From JAAYKM01 sp964408155 (lineage in GTDB: Bacteria; Desulfobacterota; Syntrophia; Syntrophales; JAAYKM01): a DNA stretch of 13,620 nucleotides. How positions within the stretch are numbered: the first letter of the stretch is position 1; every line of letters begins with the position of its first letter. Shown here in pieces: positions 1 to 7,174 of this stretch. The stretch is from positions 1-13,620 of the forward strand of contig CAYOYJ010000065.1 of NCBI GenBank assembly GCA_964408155.1. Direction: 5' to 3'. The position numbers and the translations under genes are program-made. The notes below the pieces were generated by a model that was not told where the DNA came from, searched no databases, and worked only from the letters and a program-made list of their open reading frames with translations.

Positions 1-3000
1 CGGGCATGGTGACTCCGTCCTTGCCGGCGTGACCCCATCCGGCGATCAGGTCCAGGTCGCCTGCATCGGGTTGGGCGGGTTTGCCGTCCACCCGCTGAAA
101 AACGGCGATATTCTTCAGTTCTCCCGGAATGGTTCCTGCCGTCACACCGGGCACCGGCGTTTCCGTATCCAGCAACGCCGCCACCTGTTTCCCCAGAGCG
201 GCGGAGGCAAGCAACCGGTCCTTCGCTGCGGGCAGGGGGATGCGCGGCCAATCCTGCCGGATACCGTCGGCGTTTTCCCTGAGATAGGCGGGGGCATATC
301 CGATGGCCAGGGCGTGGTACCAGATCAGTTCGGCCGTGGTTTGATCCGTGTCCGGGTCAGGGAAATCCAGTGCGGCCAGATAGGCGCGGGCGGCCGGAGA
401 AAGGGTGGCAATAATTTTCTCCATTTCACCTTCCATCCCGACTAAAACATCTTCTCTGTTAACACGATGCTTCATCCGAAGAGGAAATGCTGAGGCATCG
501 GTTGCAAGTAAATGGTCATCGCTTAAGCCACGGACAAAATAGAACGGCACGCCCTCAGGGTCTTTGGTTTGATTGAATCGGGATAATAGAAATGCATTCC
601 CTTGCCAGCACTGTTCCCAATAGGATGGACGAGGTTCATTCCATATCGGCCGGACCGGTGTGAAGTAACACCACATTGTGTCGTATGGGCGCAACGCATA
701 TCGTTTCACGCGGTCGGAAATAAAGCCCTCAGCTTTTAGAACTTTCTCACGGGCCTTCCGAGCGTCATAGCGCGCAGCATTCAAAGTCAGTGGATGTCCT
801 TCCAGCTTTAAATCATCAAAGGATGTGCTTTTGTCAAAATAACGATTTATCCGTGCTTCTAGTTTGCTGCGGTTGTCGTCCATGAGTGCCCCGCCACGCT
901 TTTCCATCAATCCATTACTGGGGGCGATCGCACAGAAATCGGTCAACTTTGGCCATTGTAAATAGAGGGTTTGCACCTGCGATGGCCGAAAACTCCAACG
1001 GTTCTCTTTTTGAGGGTTGGCGGTTTCATATTGACCATTGAAATCGGTAGCGTCGAGACTGGCGAGGAGATCCGCCCGTTTTTCCGTGCCCCAGAAGTGG
1101 CGGAACCGGACCTCCGCTTCCATTGTTCCCGGTTTTCCCCGTTTTACAAACAGGCCAATCGCCGTACCGACTCGAATTCCCTCCCGATTCCACTCGGTCG
1201 AGAAGACGGAGGGATCGGGTTTCCCCTCGGGGGTGAGCTTCCCCGTTTCCCGGCTGTCGCCGTTCAGGCAGTCCAGCCAGAGGCCGTCGAACCCGTCGAG
1301 AAATCTTCGGCGGGCGATCACAAAAGACGGGTCGCTCAGGTACGAGAAATTGGAGATGAACGATACGACGCCGCGCCCCCCGACCTCGGCGATCCGCCGT
1401 TCGGCGAGACGGAAGAAGCGGATGTAGAGATCGTCCAGGTTGAACTTTTTGATCCCCCATTCAGTAATAAGCCCCTTCTTGTAGGGTTCGACGAGGCCGT
1501 CCTCTTCCCGGGGACTGACCCCGGCAAAGGCATTGTAGGGGGGATTGCCCAGGATGACGAGGATGGGCTTTTCCTGTTTGACGCGCCCGGCGGCGTCCCG
1601 TTCGTCGTCGAAACCGGGGAAGGCGATCTGCTTCGGCTTCTCCTTGGGCGGCTCCCACCCGGTGAGGGCGTTGGTCAGATAGACCCCGGCGCGTTCGGGG
1701 GGATCGAAAGCGTCGCTGAGCGGCGCTCCGAGGGTTTCCAACTCCAGGCCGATTTGCAGATGGGCGATGACAAACGGCGCCGGAAGGATTTCAAAACCGA
1801 AAATCCGTTCCATGGCGGCCCGTTTCAGGTCGTGCGCCACCAGGGCGTCACCGCCCTTGTCATGGAGCGTGGCGGCGATCCGCCGGAGCACCGCGCGCCA
1901 ATAGGCGCCGGTGCCGCAGCAGGGATCGAGGACGACCACGTGCGGATCGGCCAAGCCGTCGGCCAGGCCGAGTTCAGACCGCAGCACCCGGTCCACCCGT
2001 TCGACCTGATAGCGGACGATCTCCTCCGGGGTGTACCAGACCCCCAGTTCCTTGCGCAGTTCCGGATCGAAGGCCTGCAGGAAGGGCTCATAGAAATATT
2101 GCACGGCGTGCCCTTCGTCGAAGGACTGAAAGAATGCGGCGCGATCCACCCGGTTCAGGGCGGCGGCGGTCCAGTCGAGGACTTCGATCAGGCCCAGGGC
2201 GCCGAGCCGGCCGGGATCGGCGACTTGCACAAACAGGGCGCGGAGCATCGGCACCCGCAGCAGCCAGTGGGCGGACTTCCAGTCGAAAGGACCGGTGATG
2301 CGGTAAGGTTCGGCCGCCTCGTGCAACGCGTCGGCGAAACCGGTTTTCCCGGCCGTTTTGGCGTCGCGCCCACGCGCCCACAGGACCCAGGCCGAAAAAA
2401 CGCCGTAAAAGAGGGTTTGAATGAGGGTGGACCGGAAAAAGTGCTCGCCCTTTTCCCCTTCAAAGCGGAGCCCCAGGGCCTCTTCAAGGGCTTGACGCAA
2501 GCCCGTCAGGGCGGGAATATCCGCCGCCTCGATGCGGAGGCGGGCGTCATGGGCGTAGGAGGCCAGGACCGCCGCCACATCCTGCGGCGCCGCCAGGGGT
2601 GCATTGTGGAGCAAAACCCGTTTCAGATATTCCAGCAGACGTTCGCCTTGCTCCGCCGCCAGATGGGGCTGGGTGGTATAACGCCATAATTCCGCTTCGG
2701 ATTCCGCCAGGCTAAAGGATTCAAGAATACAAGGTTGTCCGGTTGCTCCCTTGCCGATGAGGGCGAAGGCGCGGAAGTTGGTGACCAGGACCATGCCGTA
2801 ACGTTTCCAGTACCGTTCCACCTGTTCCGTTTCGGCAATTTTAAGGACATCCGCCGCCGGGGCTTTTGCCTCGATGACGCCCCGTGATGGGTTTTGCACC
2901 AGAAAGGGGTTGGCCTTGGCGTCGGCGTCATGGGCCTTGCGGCGGAACTGATCGGCGGAGAACAAACCGCCGTCCGGGAGACCCGCGCCCCGGTTGGCGA

Positions 3001-3157
3001 GATTGATGACACAACGGACTTTTGGGGAAAGGGCCTTGCCGATCTCGGTGAGCAGTTGTTCCAGCGGCGGGTAAAACGAGGTTTCGGCGACATGGGCGCC
3101 GGTGCGATGAATTTCGCCGATGTCGGTCAGGTAGCGCTTGATCAGGCTATCGAGCAT
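1..3157 (-). CDS. Type ISP-like single-chain restriction-modification enzyme (N6-adenine methyltransferase), 3' end cut by window
   Basis: I followed this frame codon by codon from ATG 3157 to the left edge: 1052 codons and no stop. Upstream AAGGA (3164-3168, minus strand) lies 6 bases from the ATG. The N-terminus has a PD-(D/E)xK-like nuclease signature (P61-D62, then E96-A-K98). A largely helical region follows, then GVWYTPEEIV (372-381), the SAM-binding motif DPCCGTGAYW (411-420) and the catalytic NPPY (538-541) typical of gamma-class N6-adenine methyltransferases of the Eco57I type. The C-terminal part (about 750-1052) resembles the type ISP specificity domain and runs to GWGHAGKDGVTMP at the edge. 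Homologues as I recall them extend roughly 100 residues further. Known role: methylation and cleavage of DNA by one polypeptide. Unlike LlaGI-type ISP enzymes I see no Walker A or DEAD/DEAH helicase block between nuclease and methyltransferase. No separate specificity or nuclease gene lies upstream. It could act only as a methyltransferase if the nuclease site is dead. Confidence 0.92.
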   Translation of the reverse strand, partial: MLDSLIKRYLTDIGEIHRTGAHVAETSFYPPLEQLLTEIGKALSPKVRCVINLANRGAGLPDGGLFSADQFRRKAHDADAKANPFLVQNPSRGVIEAKAPAADVLKIAETEQVERYWKRYGMVLVTNFRAFALIGKGATGQPCILESFSLAESEAELWRYTTQPHLAAEQGERLLEYLKRVLLHNAPLAAPQDVAAVLASYAHDARLRIEAADIPALTGLRQALEEALGLRFEGEKGEHFFRSTLIQTLFYGVFSAWVLWARGRDAKTAGKTGFADALHEAAEPYRITGPFDWKSAHWLLRVPMLRALFVQVADPGRLGALGLIEVLDWTAAALNRVDRAAFFQSFDEGHAVQYFYEPFLQAFDPELRKELGVWYTPEEIVRYQVERVDRVLRSELGLADGLADPHVVVLDPCCGTGAYWRAVLRRIAATLHDKGGDALVAHDLKRAAMERIFGFEILPAPFVIAHLQIGLELETLGAPLSDAFDPPERAGVYLTNALTGWEPPKEKPKQIAFPGFDDERDAAGRVKQEKPILVILGNPPYNAFAGVSPREEDGLVEPYKKGLITEWGIKKFNLDDLYIRFFRLAERRIAEVGGRGVVSFISNFSYLSDPSFVIARRRFLDGFDGLWLDCLNGDSRETGKLTPEGKPDPSVFSTEWNREGIRVGTAIGLFVKRGKPGTMEAEVRFRHFWGTEKRADLLASLDATDFNGQYETANPQKENRWSFRPSQVQTLYLQWPKLTDFCAIAPSNGLMEKRGGALMDDNRSKLEARINRYFDKSTSFDDLKLEGHPLTLNAARYDARKAREKVLKAEGFISDRVKRYALRPYDTMWCYFTPVRPIWNEPRPSYWEQCWQGNAFLLSRFNQTKDPEGVPFYFVRGLSDDHLLATDASAFPLRMKHRVNREDVLVGMEGEMEKIIATLSPAARAYLAALDFPDPDTDQTTAELIWYHALAIGYAPAYLRENADGIRQDWPRIPLPAAKDRLLASAALGKQVAALLDTETPVPGVTAGTIPGELKNIAVFQRVDGKPAQPDAGDLDLIAGWGHAGKDGVTMP

Positions 3158-3209
3158 GGCCGGTCCTTATAATTAAATACTTGATAATAATGGATAAATT
3201 CTATGAAAT

Positions 3210-3229
3210 CCCGGCAGCGTCGCTGCGGG
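3210..3229. repeat. GC-rich imperfect inverted repeat
   Basis: CCCGGCAGCG faces CGCTGCGGG around a T. It can pair as CCCG/CGGG plus CAGC/GCTG with a three-base loop and one bulged G. It lies about 50 bases upstream of the restriction-modification start and would be in its leader if transcription begins further right. It is followed by no clear T-run on either strand, so a simple intrinsic terminator is unlikely. It could be an operator or a leader structure. Confidence 0.4.
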
Positions 3230-3321
3230 TTATTGCTTCTGGTGAGTTGCCGATTTAGGCGCATTTTGTTTCCCCCGAACAGACTTTAAGGCCATGGTGG
3301 TGAAGAGATTCCTGTCAGTCC

Positions 3322-3342
3322 CACCTTATATATATAAAGGTG
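3322..3342. repeat. AT-loop inverted repeat
   Basis: CACCTT and AAGGTG form six perfect pairs around a loop of alternating A and T. The alternating tract can also self-pair, giving a cruciform-like site. It sits between the two divergent genes, a usual place for a regulator site, but no family is recognised. Confidence 0.35.
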
Positions 3343-3363
3343 CTATTGGCAGGTTGTGAAGGA

Positions 3364-3442
3364 ACCATGACGGAAAGAAGAAGCTTTGTCAAGGGGATAA
3401 ATACAGGATTTGCATGGGAGATTTGGGGTTAAATGTGATAAT
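3364..3442 (+). repeat. Short intergenic element, copy A (with 21-residue frame at 3367-3432)
   Basis: This stretch aligns with 5335-5416 almost without gaps: ACCATGACGGAAA at the start, TTGTCAAG in the middle, and AATGTGATAAT (AATGTGGTAAT in copy B) at the end. The ATG-to-AATGTG distance is 65 here and 68 in copy B. It contains a frame of 21 codons plus TAA (3367-3432) that begins MTERRSFVKG and is preceded by AAGGAACC. The matching frame in copy B begins MTEKRRLVKK. Read on the minus strand, both copies show TTGACA, 17 bases, then CATGGT, so a leftward promoter is another reading. The element ends 55 bases before the membrane-protein start. Confidence 0.45.
3434..3442 (+). promoter_or_regulatory. 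Possible extended -10 box for the membrane-protein gene
   Basis: TGTGATAAT reads as TG, one base, then GATAAT, an extended -10 pattern about 55 bases before the start at 3497. I find no good -35 box at the usual distance. The equivalent position in element B reads TGTGGTAAT, upstream of the DUF72 gene. Confidence 0.25.
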
Positions 3443-3496
3443 GAGAAAGCTCGGCAGGGTGGAATGGGGGAAGCTTATTATTGAATAAATAGCGTT

Positions 3497-4231
3497 ATGG
3501 TTTTGAACTATCGGGAGATCATTTCGTCGGTGAAAACGGCTTTTAATCTTTACGGTCTGCTGGGTTTTGCCCTGGCGTGCTACTTCGCAGTCGTTCAGCA
3601 GTGGTCACTGCCGGCGTTCTGCTGGGGGACGTGGCTGGCCGGGCTGCTTTACACCTGGGGCTGTATCGTCACCGGGTCCATCCAGATCATCCTCTTCGCC
3701 CGTTCGTATAGGGTGGCCTATGAGGAACGCCTGCCGTTTGTGCGGCGTCTTCCGCCCATTGTGTACCTGCTTGGAATCGTGGTGTTAAGTGTATGCGGAG
3801 GCATCCTGGCGTTTCGCGTTTACAGTTTCCTCTTCGGATTCTACGGCCTGTTTCTCTCCGTCTTCGCGGAAATGGAACCCCTGGTATTCTTCGGCCGGAA
3901 CGGCTTTATCAATTCGGATTTTTTCAGTCCCGTGGCGTATCTGCTGGAGCGTTTCTGGCCTGTGGCGGTGGCGGTATTGGTCGCCAACTGGGAGGATTTC
4001 TTCGGCAGAAACCTGAACCCCTGGCGGCGGATGGCGCTACCGTTCCAGCGGGAGATCCTGCGCCTCCATGTCATGATCCTGGTCCTCCCTTTTGTGGCCA
4101 TGCTCTCCTGGGCGCTTTTCAAAGGTGCGTATCAGACGGTGACCATTGTCATCCTCATGGCTCTCCTCTGCCTTTTGCCCAGAAAGAGGGCAGCAAACAC
4201 AGCGAACCCTGACGATATCATGAATAAATAA
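3497..4231 (+). CDS. Polytopic membrane protein of unknown function (possibly DUF6498-like)
   Basis: 244 residues, mostly hydrophobic. About six membrane spans can be seen: 18-33, 40-66, 87-104, 108-124, 150-164 and 188-208, with another hydrophobic stretch at 212-227 before a basic tail. The loop MEPLVFFGRNGFINSDFF (126-143) and the segment REILRLHVMILVLPFVAML (185-203) resemble what I remember of DUF6498 membrane proteins, but this is a weak recollection. No enzymatic motif is visible. An in-frame TGA at 3482 fixes 3497 as the first possible ATG. The ribosome binding site is poor. The gene stands alone, divergent from the restriction-modification gene and convergent with the SGNH-like gene, so context gives no clear clue to function. 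Confidence 0.8.
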   Translation: MVLNYREIISSVKTAFNLYGLLGFALACYFAVVQQWSLPAFCWGTWLAGLLYTWGCIVTGSIQIILFARSYRVAYEERLPFVRRLPPIVYLLGIVVLSVCGGILAFRVYSFLFGFYGLFLSVFAEMEPLVFFGRNGFINSDFFSPVAYLLERFWPVAVAVLVANWEDFFGRNLNPWRRMALPFQREILRLHVMILVLPFVAMLSWALFKGAYQTVTIVILMALLCLLPRKRAANTANPDDIMNK

Positions 4232-4368
4232 GTTGTAAGTTAATACAATACATCAGGTTACATGTCTGATGCTTGGTGTTAAATCGGTACAGAGAGACTT
4301 GAAGGAATAAGCATGCCTTGTCGAAGTCAAAGACAAAAAAGGACCGGCAAGCAGATCTCTTTTATTAG

Positions 4369-5211
4369 TTAGTGCTCTGCGATAGTCGCGATTTTTCGGG
4401 TTTTGTCGATCAGGATGACGCCCTTGTCGACCAGTTCTCTGATGGCCAATTTCATTGCCCTTTGGGATAAATGACACTGATCACTGATATACTGCTCATC
4501 GGTGAGATAATCCGGCGAAATAAGATGCCGGAAAATGCTGCAGAATTTTACATCATGCTTTCTGCACCGTTCTTCGAGTTTATGATTGAAAATCTCCGTG
4601 ATTTTGTTCCTCTCCACCTCCGTGCCGTACCTGGGGAAGTCCGGATTTTGATTCCAGCATTCCTTCTGAGAAGCGATGGGACCCCAGCAGATGATTCGGA
4701 AGCCTTTGCATTTCAGGTCGTTGACGAGGGTGAAGTAATTGTCCAGGATACCGTCGATGATGTCGCCCGCGCGCAGCTTGTTTTTTTCGGCCTGCCTGAG
4801 GATGTGCACCCGGCAGTCGATTTCCCCGAAGCAGAGAAGAATCGCCGCCCGGGGAGGAATTTGATGCTCCATCAGGTAAAGTATTTTCTCGCGTGCCTGA
4901 GAGGTGGTGTTCATCCGGGATAAATTAAACGCGAGGGCGGGGCCGATGTGAAAGGTTCTGAAAAAAGGGATGAGATGATTTCCGGTATGAATACCCTTGC
5001 GAAAACGAATGGATAAAATTTCTTCCTCGCCGCTGAAGAAATTGCTGTGACTGTCTCCGATCACGTAGATTTTACCGTCCACCTTTTTGATGGGTTGACC
5101 GGTGCAGTTGCGGATTTCCGCCAGCACGCGCTCGTTTTTGAAATAGCCTCTGATGGGTTTGGTCAGCGCGGGGAGCTTTTTCTTAATATTTTTAAGATAC
5201 TTATCTAACAT
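4369..5211 (-). CDS. SGNH/GDSL-type hydrolase
   Basis: 280 residues with the three blocks expected of an SGNH hydrolase. Block I is VIGDSHSNFF with GDSH at 52-55 and the likely nucleophile S54. A central FGEIDCR is at 128-134. The C-terminal DQCH at 244-247 would supply the catalytic Asp and His. The family hydrolyses esters; members with GEIDCR are often found among surface-polysaccharide genes and may act on acyl groups or sugar backbones. No signal peptide or membrane segment is visible, and the N-terminus is strongly basic (KNIKKK). The ATG at 5211 lacks a close Shine-Dalgarno sequence (AAGGGA lies about 17 bases away), so the start is less certain than the frame. Its stop is 137 bases from the convergent membrane-protein gene. 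Substrate unknown. Confidence 0.85.
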   Translation of the reverse strand: MLDKYLKNIKKKLPALTKPIRGYFKNERVLAEIRNCTGQPIKKVDGKIYVIGDSHSNFFSGEEEILSIRFRKGIHTGNHLIPFFRTFHIGPALAFNLSRMNTTSQAREKILYLMEHQIPPRAAILLCFGEIDCRVHILRQAEKNKLRAGDIIDGILDNYFTLVNDLKCKGFRIICWGPIASQKECWNQNPDFPRYGTEVERNKITEIFNHKLEERCRKHDVKFCSIFRHLISPDYLTDEQYISDQCHLSQRAMKLAIRELVDKGVILIDKTRKIATIAEH

Positions 5212-5334
5212 ACGAAGAATATGGAATTTCCCTTTTGGGCTTGATCTTTGGTTTCCGTATGGGGACTCTTTCGCGTGGATGCAAGGTGTGGGTGCTTATC
5301 ATGCGGGAGGCCCGTACGGAATGAATCATGGGGC

Positions 5335-5416
5335 ACCATGACGGAAAAGCGCCGCCTTGTCAAGAAGGCAAATATCGGAATTTATGGAGAGAACTTTTGA
5401 ATCGGAATGTGGTAAT
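5335..5416 (+). repeat. Short intergenic element, copy B (with 20-residue frame at 5338-5400)
   Basis: Second copy of the element at 3364-3442. The frame 5338-5400 (20 codons plus TGA) starts MTEKRRLVKK and keeps register with copy A. Identical residues include M1, T2, E3, R5, V8, K9, N12, G14 and E18. I count 32 of 45 identical bases over the first 15 codons. GGGG four to seven bases before the ATG could serve as a ribosome binding site. The minus strand carries TTGACA (5363-5358), 17 bases, then CATGGT (5340-5335), which could be a promoter for the hydrolase gene starting at 5211. Confidence 0.45.
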
Positions 5417-5458
5417 AAAAAAAGAATAAATATGCTGGCTTAACAACAGTCGTGAATC

Positions 5459-6181
5459 ATGAAAGTTCGTATCGGCACATCGGGCTGGACCTACGCGCAC
5501 TGGCAGGGGAATTTTTATCCTCCCGCGTTGCCGCATGCCCGGTGGCTTGATTATTATACCGAATGTTTTCAGACAGTTGAATTGAACGCCTCCTTCTATC
5601 GCTCCCTGCGGGAAAGCACCTTTGCAAACTGGTATCGGAAGACCCCGGCGGATTTCACCTGGTCCGTCAAGGCCAACCGGTTCATCACCCATATCCGACG
5701 ATTGAAGGACGCCGGGCCGTCCCTTGAGAAATTCTTTTTGTCGATCAAGCCCTTACAGGGAAAACTGGGGGTGGTCCTGTTTCAGCTTCCCCCCAGCCTG
5801 GGGTTCCATCAGGCGGAGGTCGAATCCTTCGGCCGGCTTCTGCCATCCGAAATGAAGTTTACGATCGAAGCCCGCAACCGGGAGTGGTTTACCGATACGG
5901 CGCTTACCTGCCTTGAGCGGCACGGCATCGCCTGGTGCATTGCCGATACGGCGGGGCGCTATCCTTATCGGGAAGCCGTCACGGCCGATTTCATCTACAT
6001 CCGGCTTCACGGGTCCCGCTCGCTTTATCTCTCCGATTATACGGAAGCAGAGCTTACCGCCTGGGCGGAGAAGATCCGAGGCTGGAACCGGGAAACCTAT
6101 GTCTATTTCGATAACGACCACATGGCCTACGCGCCCCGGAACGCCCTGCGCCTTAAGGCCCTTTTAGAAGATATTCAATAG
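5459..6181 (+). CDS. DUF72 (YecE-like) family protein
   Basis: 240 residues, the normal length of the DUF72 family, which adopts a TIM-barrel-like fold and has no settled biochemical role. The diagnostic landmarks occur in order: GTSGWTYAHW (6-15), VELNASFYR (40-48), the KANRFITH block, FQLPPS, EARNREW, IRLHGSR and YVYFDNDHMAYAPRNA near the C-terminus. It is predicted soluble and cytoplasmic. The start at 5459 is right for the family, since members usually begin a few residues before GTSGW. No strong Shine-Dalgarno sequence is visible upstream. Only 18 bases separate its stop from the stop of the convergent glycosyltransferase gene, and I see no hairpin terminator there. Confidence 0.95.
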   Translation: MKVRIGTSGWTYAHWQGNFYPPALPHARWLDYYTECFQTVELNASFYRSLRESTFANWYRKTPADFTWSVKANRFITHIRRLKDAGPSLEKFFLSIKPLQGKLGVVLFQLPPSLGFHQAEVESFGRLLPSEMKFTIEARNREWFTDTALTCLERHGIAWCIADTAGRYPYREAVTADFIYIRLHGSRSLYLSDYTEAELTAWAEKIRGWNRETYVYFDNDHMAYAPRNALRLKALLEDIQ

Positions 6182-6199
6182 GTAGAAGCTGTTATTTCT

Positions 6200-6913
6200 T
6201 CAATAGAGAAATGCGGACAGGACAAGAAGCAGCAGAATGATCTGCGCGGCGTAAATGCCGAATTTATGCCGGTGGTAGAATTCAAAGGCCTTCTGGATGC
6301 GTTTCAATCCGCCCAGCATCCGGCGGATAATCAACAGATTCGGATACTTGTAATTATCCGAGGTAAAATCTTTCTGAAACGCGCACATGGGATACAGGGC
6401 ATAAACGTCGTCCGTCAGGGACCGGAAGAGGGTGTCGTTGACAATCCCCTGCCAGGGTTCATAGGCCAGCGTTTCCGCGTAATGACGGTTCAACACGTAG
6501 GCGTGGGTGAGACTCTGGTAACGGACTTTCTGCACACACGGATTGGTGGTTTTTTGGCTGGAGCAGATGAGTGCGCCGAGGAGCAGGACCTTCCATTCCG
6601 GGCGCTGTCGCAGGAATTCCGTGCAACGGGTGAGACGTTCCGGATCAAAGCCGTTAAATTCCACATCGTCTTCAAAAATGACGATGTTTCTCGCCCCCGC
6701 CTCCAAACCCTTTCTCAGGCAAAGCATGTGGGATTCGTAGACGCCGATTTCCATATCGTACGGATGGCGTTCCCCCAGGACAAACTCAACCCGGTCAGTC
6801 AGTCCGACCTTTGCGAAAGCTTCCCGGGCCGACCGGCGGCGGTCTTCCCGTTCCCGCAGTGAAACACAGTAAAAGCGGTCAAAATAATCCCAGACGTTCG
6901 CTTCTTTTTCCAC
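6200..6913 (-). CDS. Glycosyltransferase family 25 protein with C-terminal membrane anchor
   Basis: 237 residues from a GTG start. GT25 landmarks are present: YCVSLREREDRR near the N-terminus (15-26), GVYESHMLCLRKGLE (57-71), the metal-binding IFEDD (79-83), THAYVLNRHYAE (136-147) and the late PMCAFQKDFTSD (175-186). The family moves sugars, often galactose, onto lipopolysaccharide cores or other glycans. Residues 217-236 form one hydrophobic helix at the extreme C-terminus, suggesting attachment to the inner membrane facing the cytoplasm. The start is uncertain. A perfect AGGAGG (6944-6949, minus strand) lies about 30 bases before the GTG, but no ATG, GTG or TTG in frame follows at normal spacing, and a TAA precedes it. 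The catalytic region is intact whichever start is used. Confidence 0.88.
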   Translation of the reverse strand: MEKEANVWDYFDRFYCVSLREREDRRRSAREAFAKVGLTDRVEFVLGERHPYDMEIGVYESHMLCLRKGLEAGARNIVIFEDDVEFNGFDPERLTRCTEFLRQRPEWKVLLLGALICSSQKTTNPCVQKVRYQSLTHAYVLNRHYAETLAYEPWQGIVNDTLFRSLTDDVYALYPMCAFQKDFTSDNYKYPNLLIIRRMLGGLKRIQKAFEFYHRHKFGIYAAQIILLLLVLSAFLY

Positions 6914-6946
6914 AGGTTCCCAGACAGGCGCGTTTTGATGTTTCCT

Positions 6947-6975
6947 CCTATATTACGCATCTTTTTCCCTGTCAA
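6947..6975 (-). promoter_or_regulatory. Possible promoter for the GT25 gene
   Basis: On the minus strand a perfect TTGACA (6975-6970) is followed by TAATAT after 14 bases or TATAGG after 17 bases. The second choice overlaps the AGGAGG box. Spacing is not ideal for either, so only the -35 box is convincing. Confidence 0.3.
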
Positions 6976-7174
6976 GAATCCACTGTCCCGGACGATCACC
7001 TTGCCTTGCGTTCAGACCACCAACATTCATCGGCACATTCAAACACGCCCCGTAAGCTCATTGTCGTGCAAAATCGGAGTGTATGTTAAAGCATTCTTGA
7101 TCGTCTGCCGATAGACAAGGTTAAAACAAGCTGACAACGGTTTGCAGCATAAAGATTTTTTCGGAAGATAACCT

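Larger units (their letters stand above)
3158..3496. other. Intergenic region between divergent genes
   Basis: About 340 bases separate the restriction-modification gene (minus) from the membrane-protein gene (plus). It is AT-rich and has no long reading frame. It contains the ribosome binding site of the minus gene, a GC-rich hairpin (3210-3229), an AT-loop hairpin (3322-3342), copy A of a short repeated element (3364-3442) and a possible extended -10 box (3434-3442). Confidence 0.7.

Noticed and set aside
3793..4212. 139-codon plus-strand frame inside the membrane-protein gene
   Set aside because: It is in another frame of a gene with a clear multi-helix product, and its own translation is Arg/Pro-rich without features.
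4251..4271. CATCAG/CTGATG hairpin as a terminator between convergent genes
   Set aside because: The six-pair stem is real but has a nine-base loop and no proper T-run on either strand, so terminator function is not supported.
4313..4345. TTGTC/GACAA inverted repeat with an A-run
   Set aside because: It has only five pairs, and its run of T would precede the stem on the minus strand, which is the wrong order for termination. It also lacks the other blocks of the repeated element.
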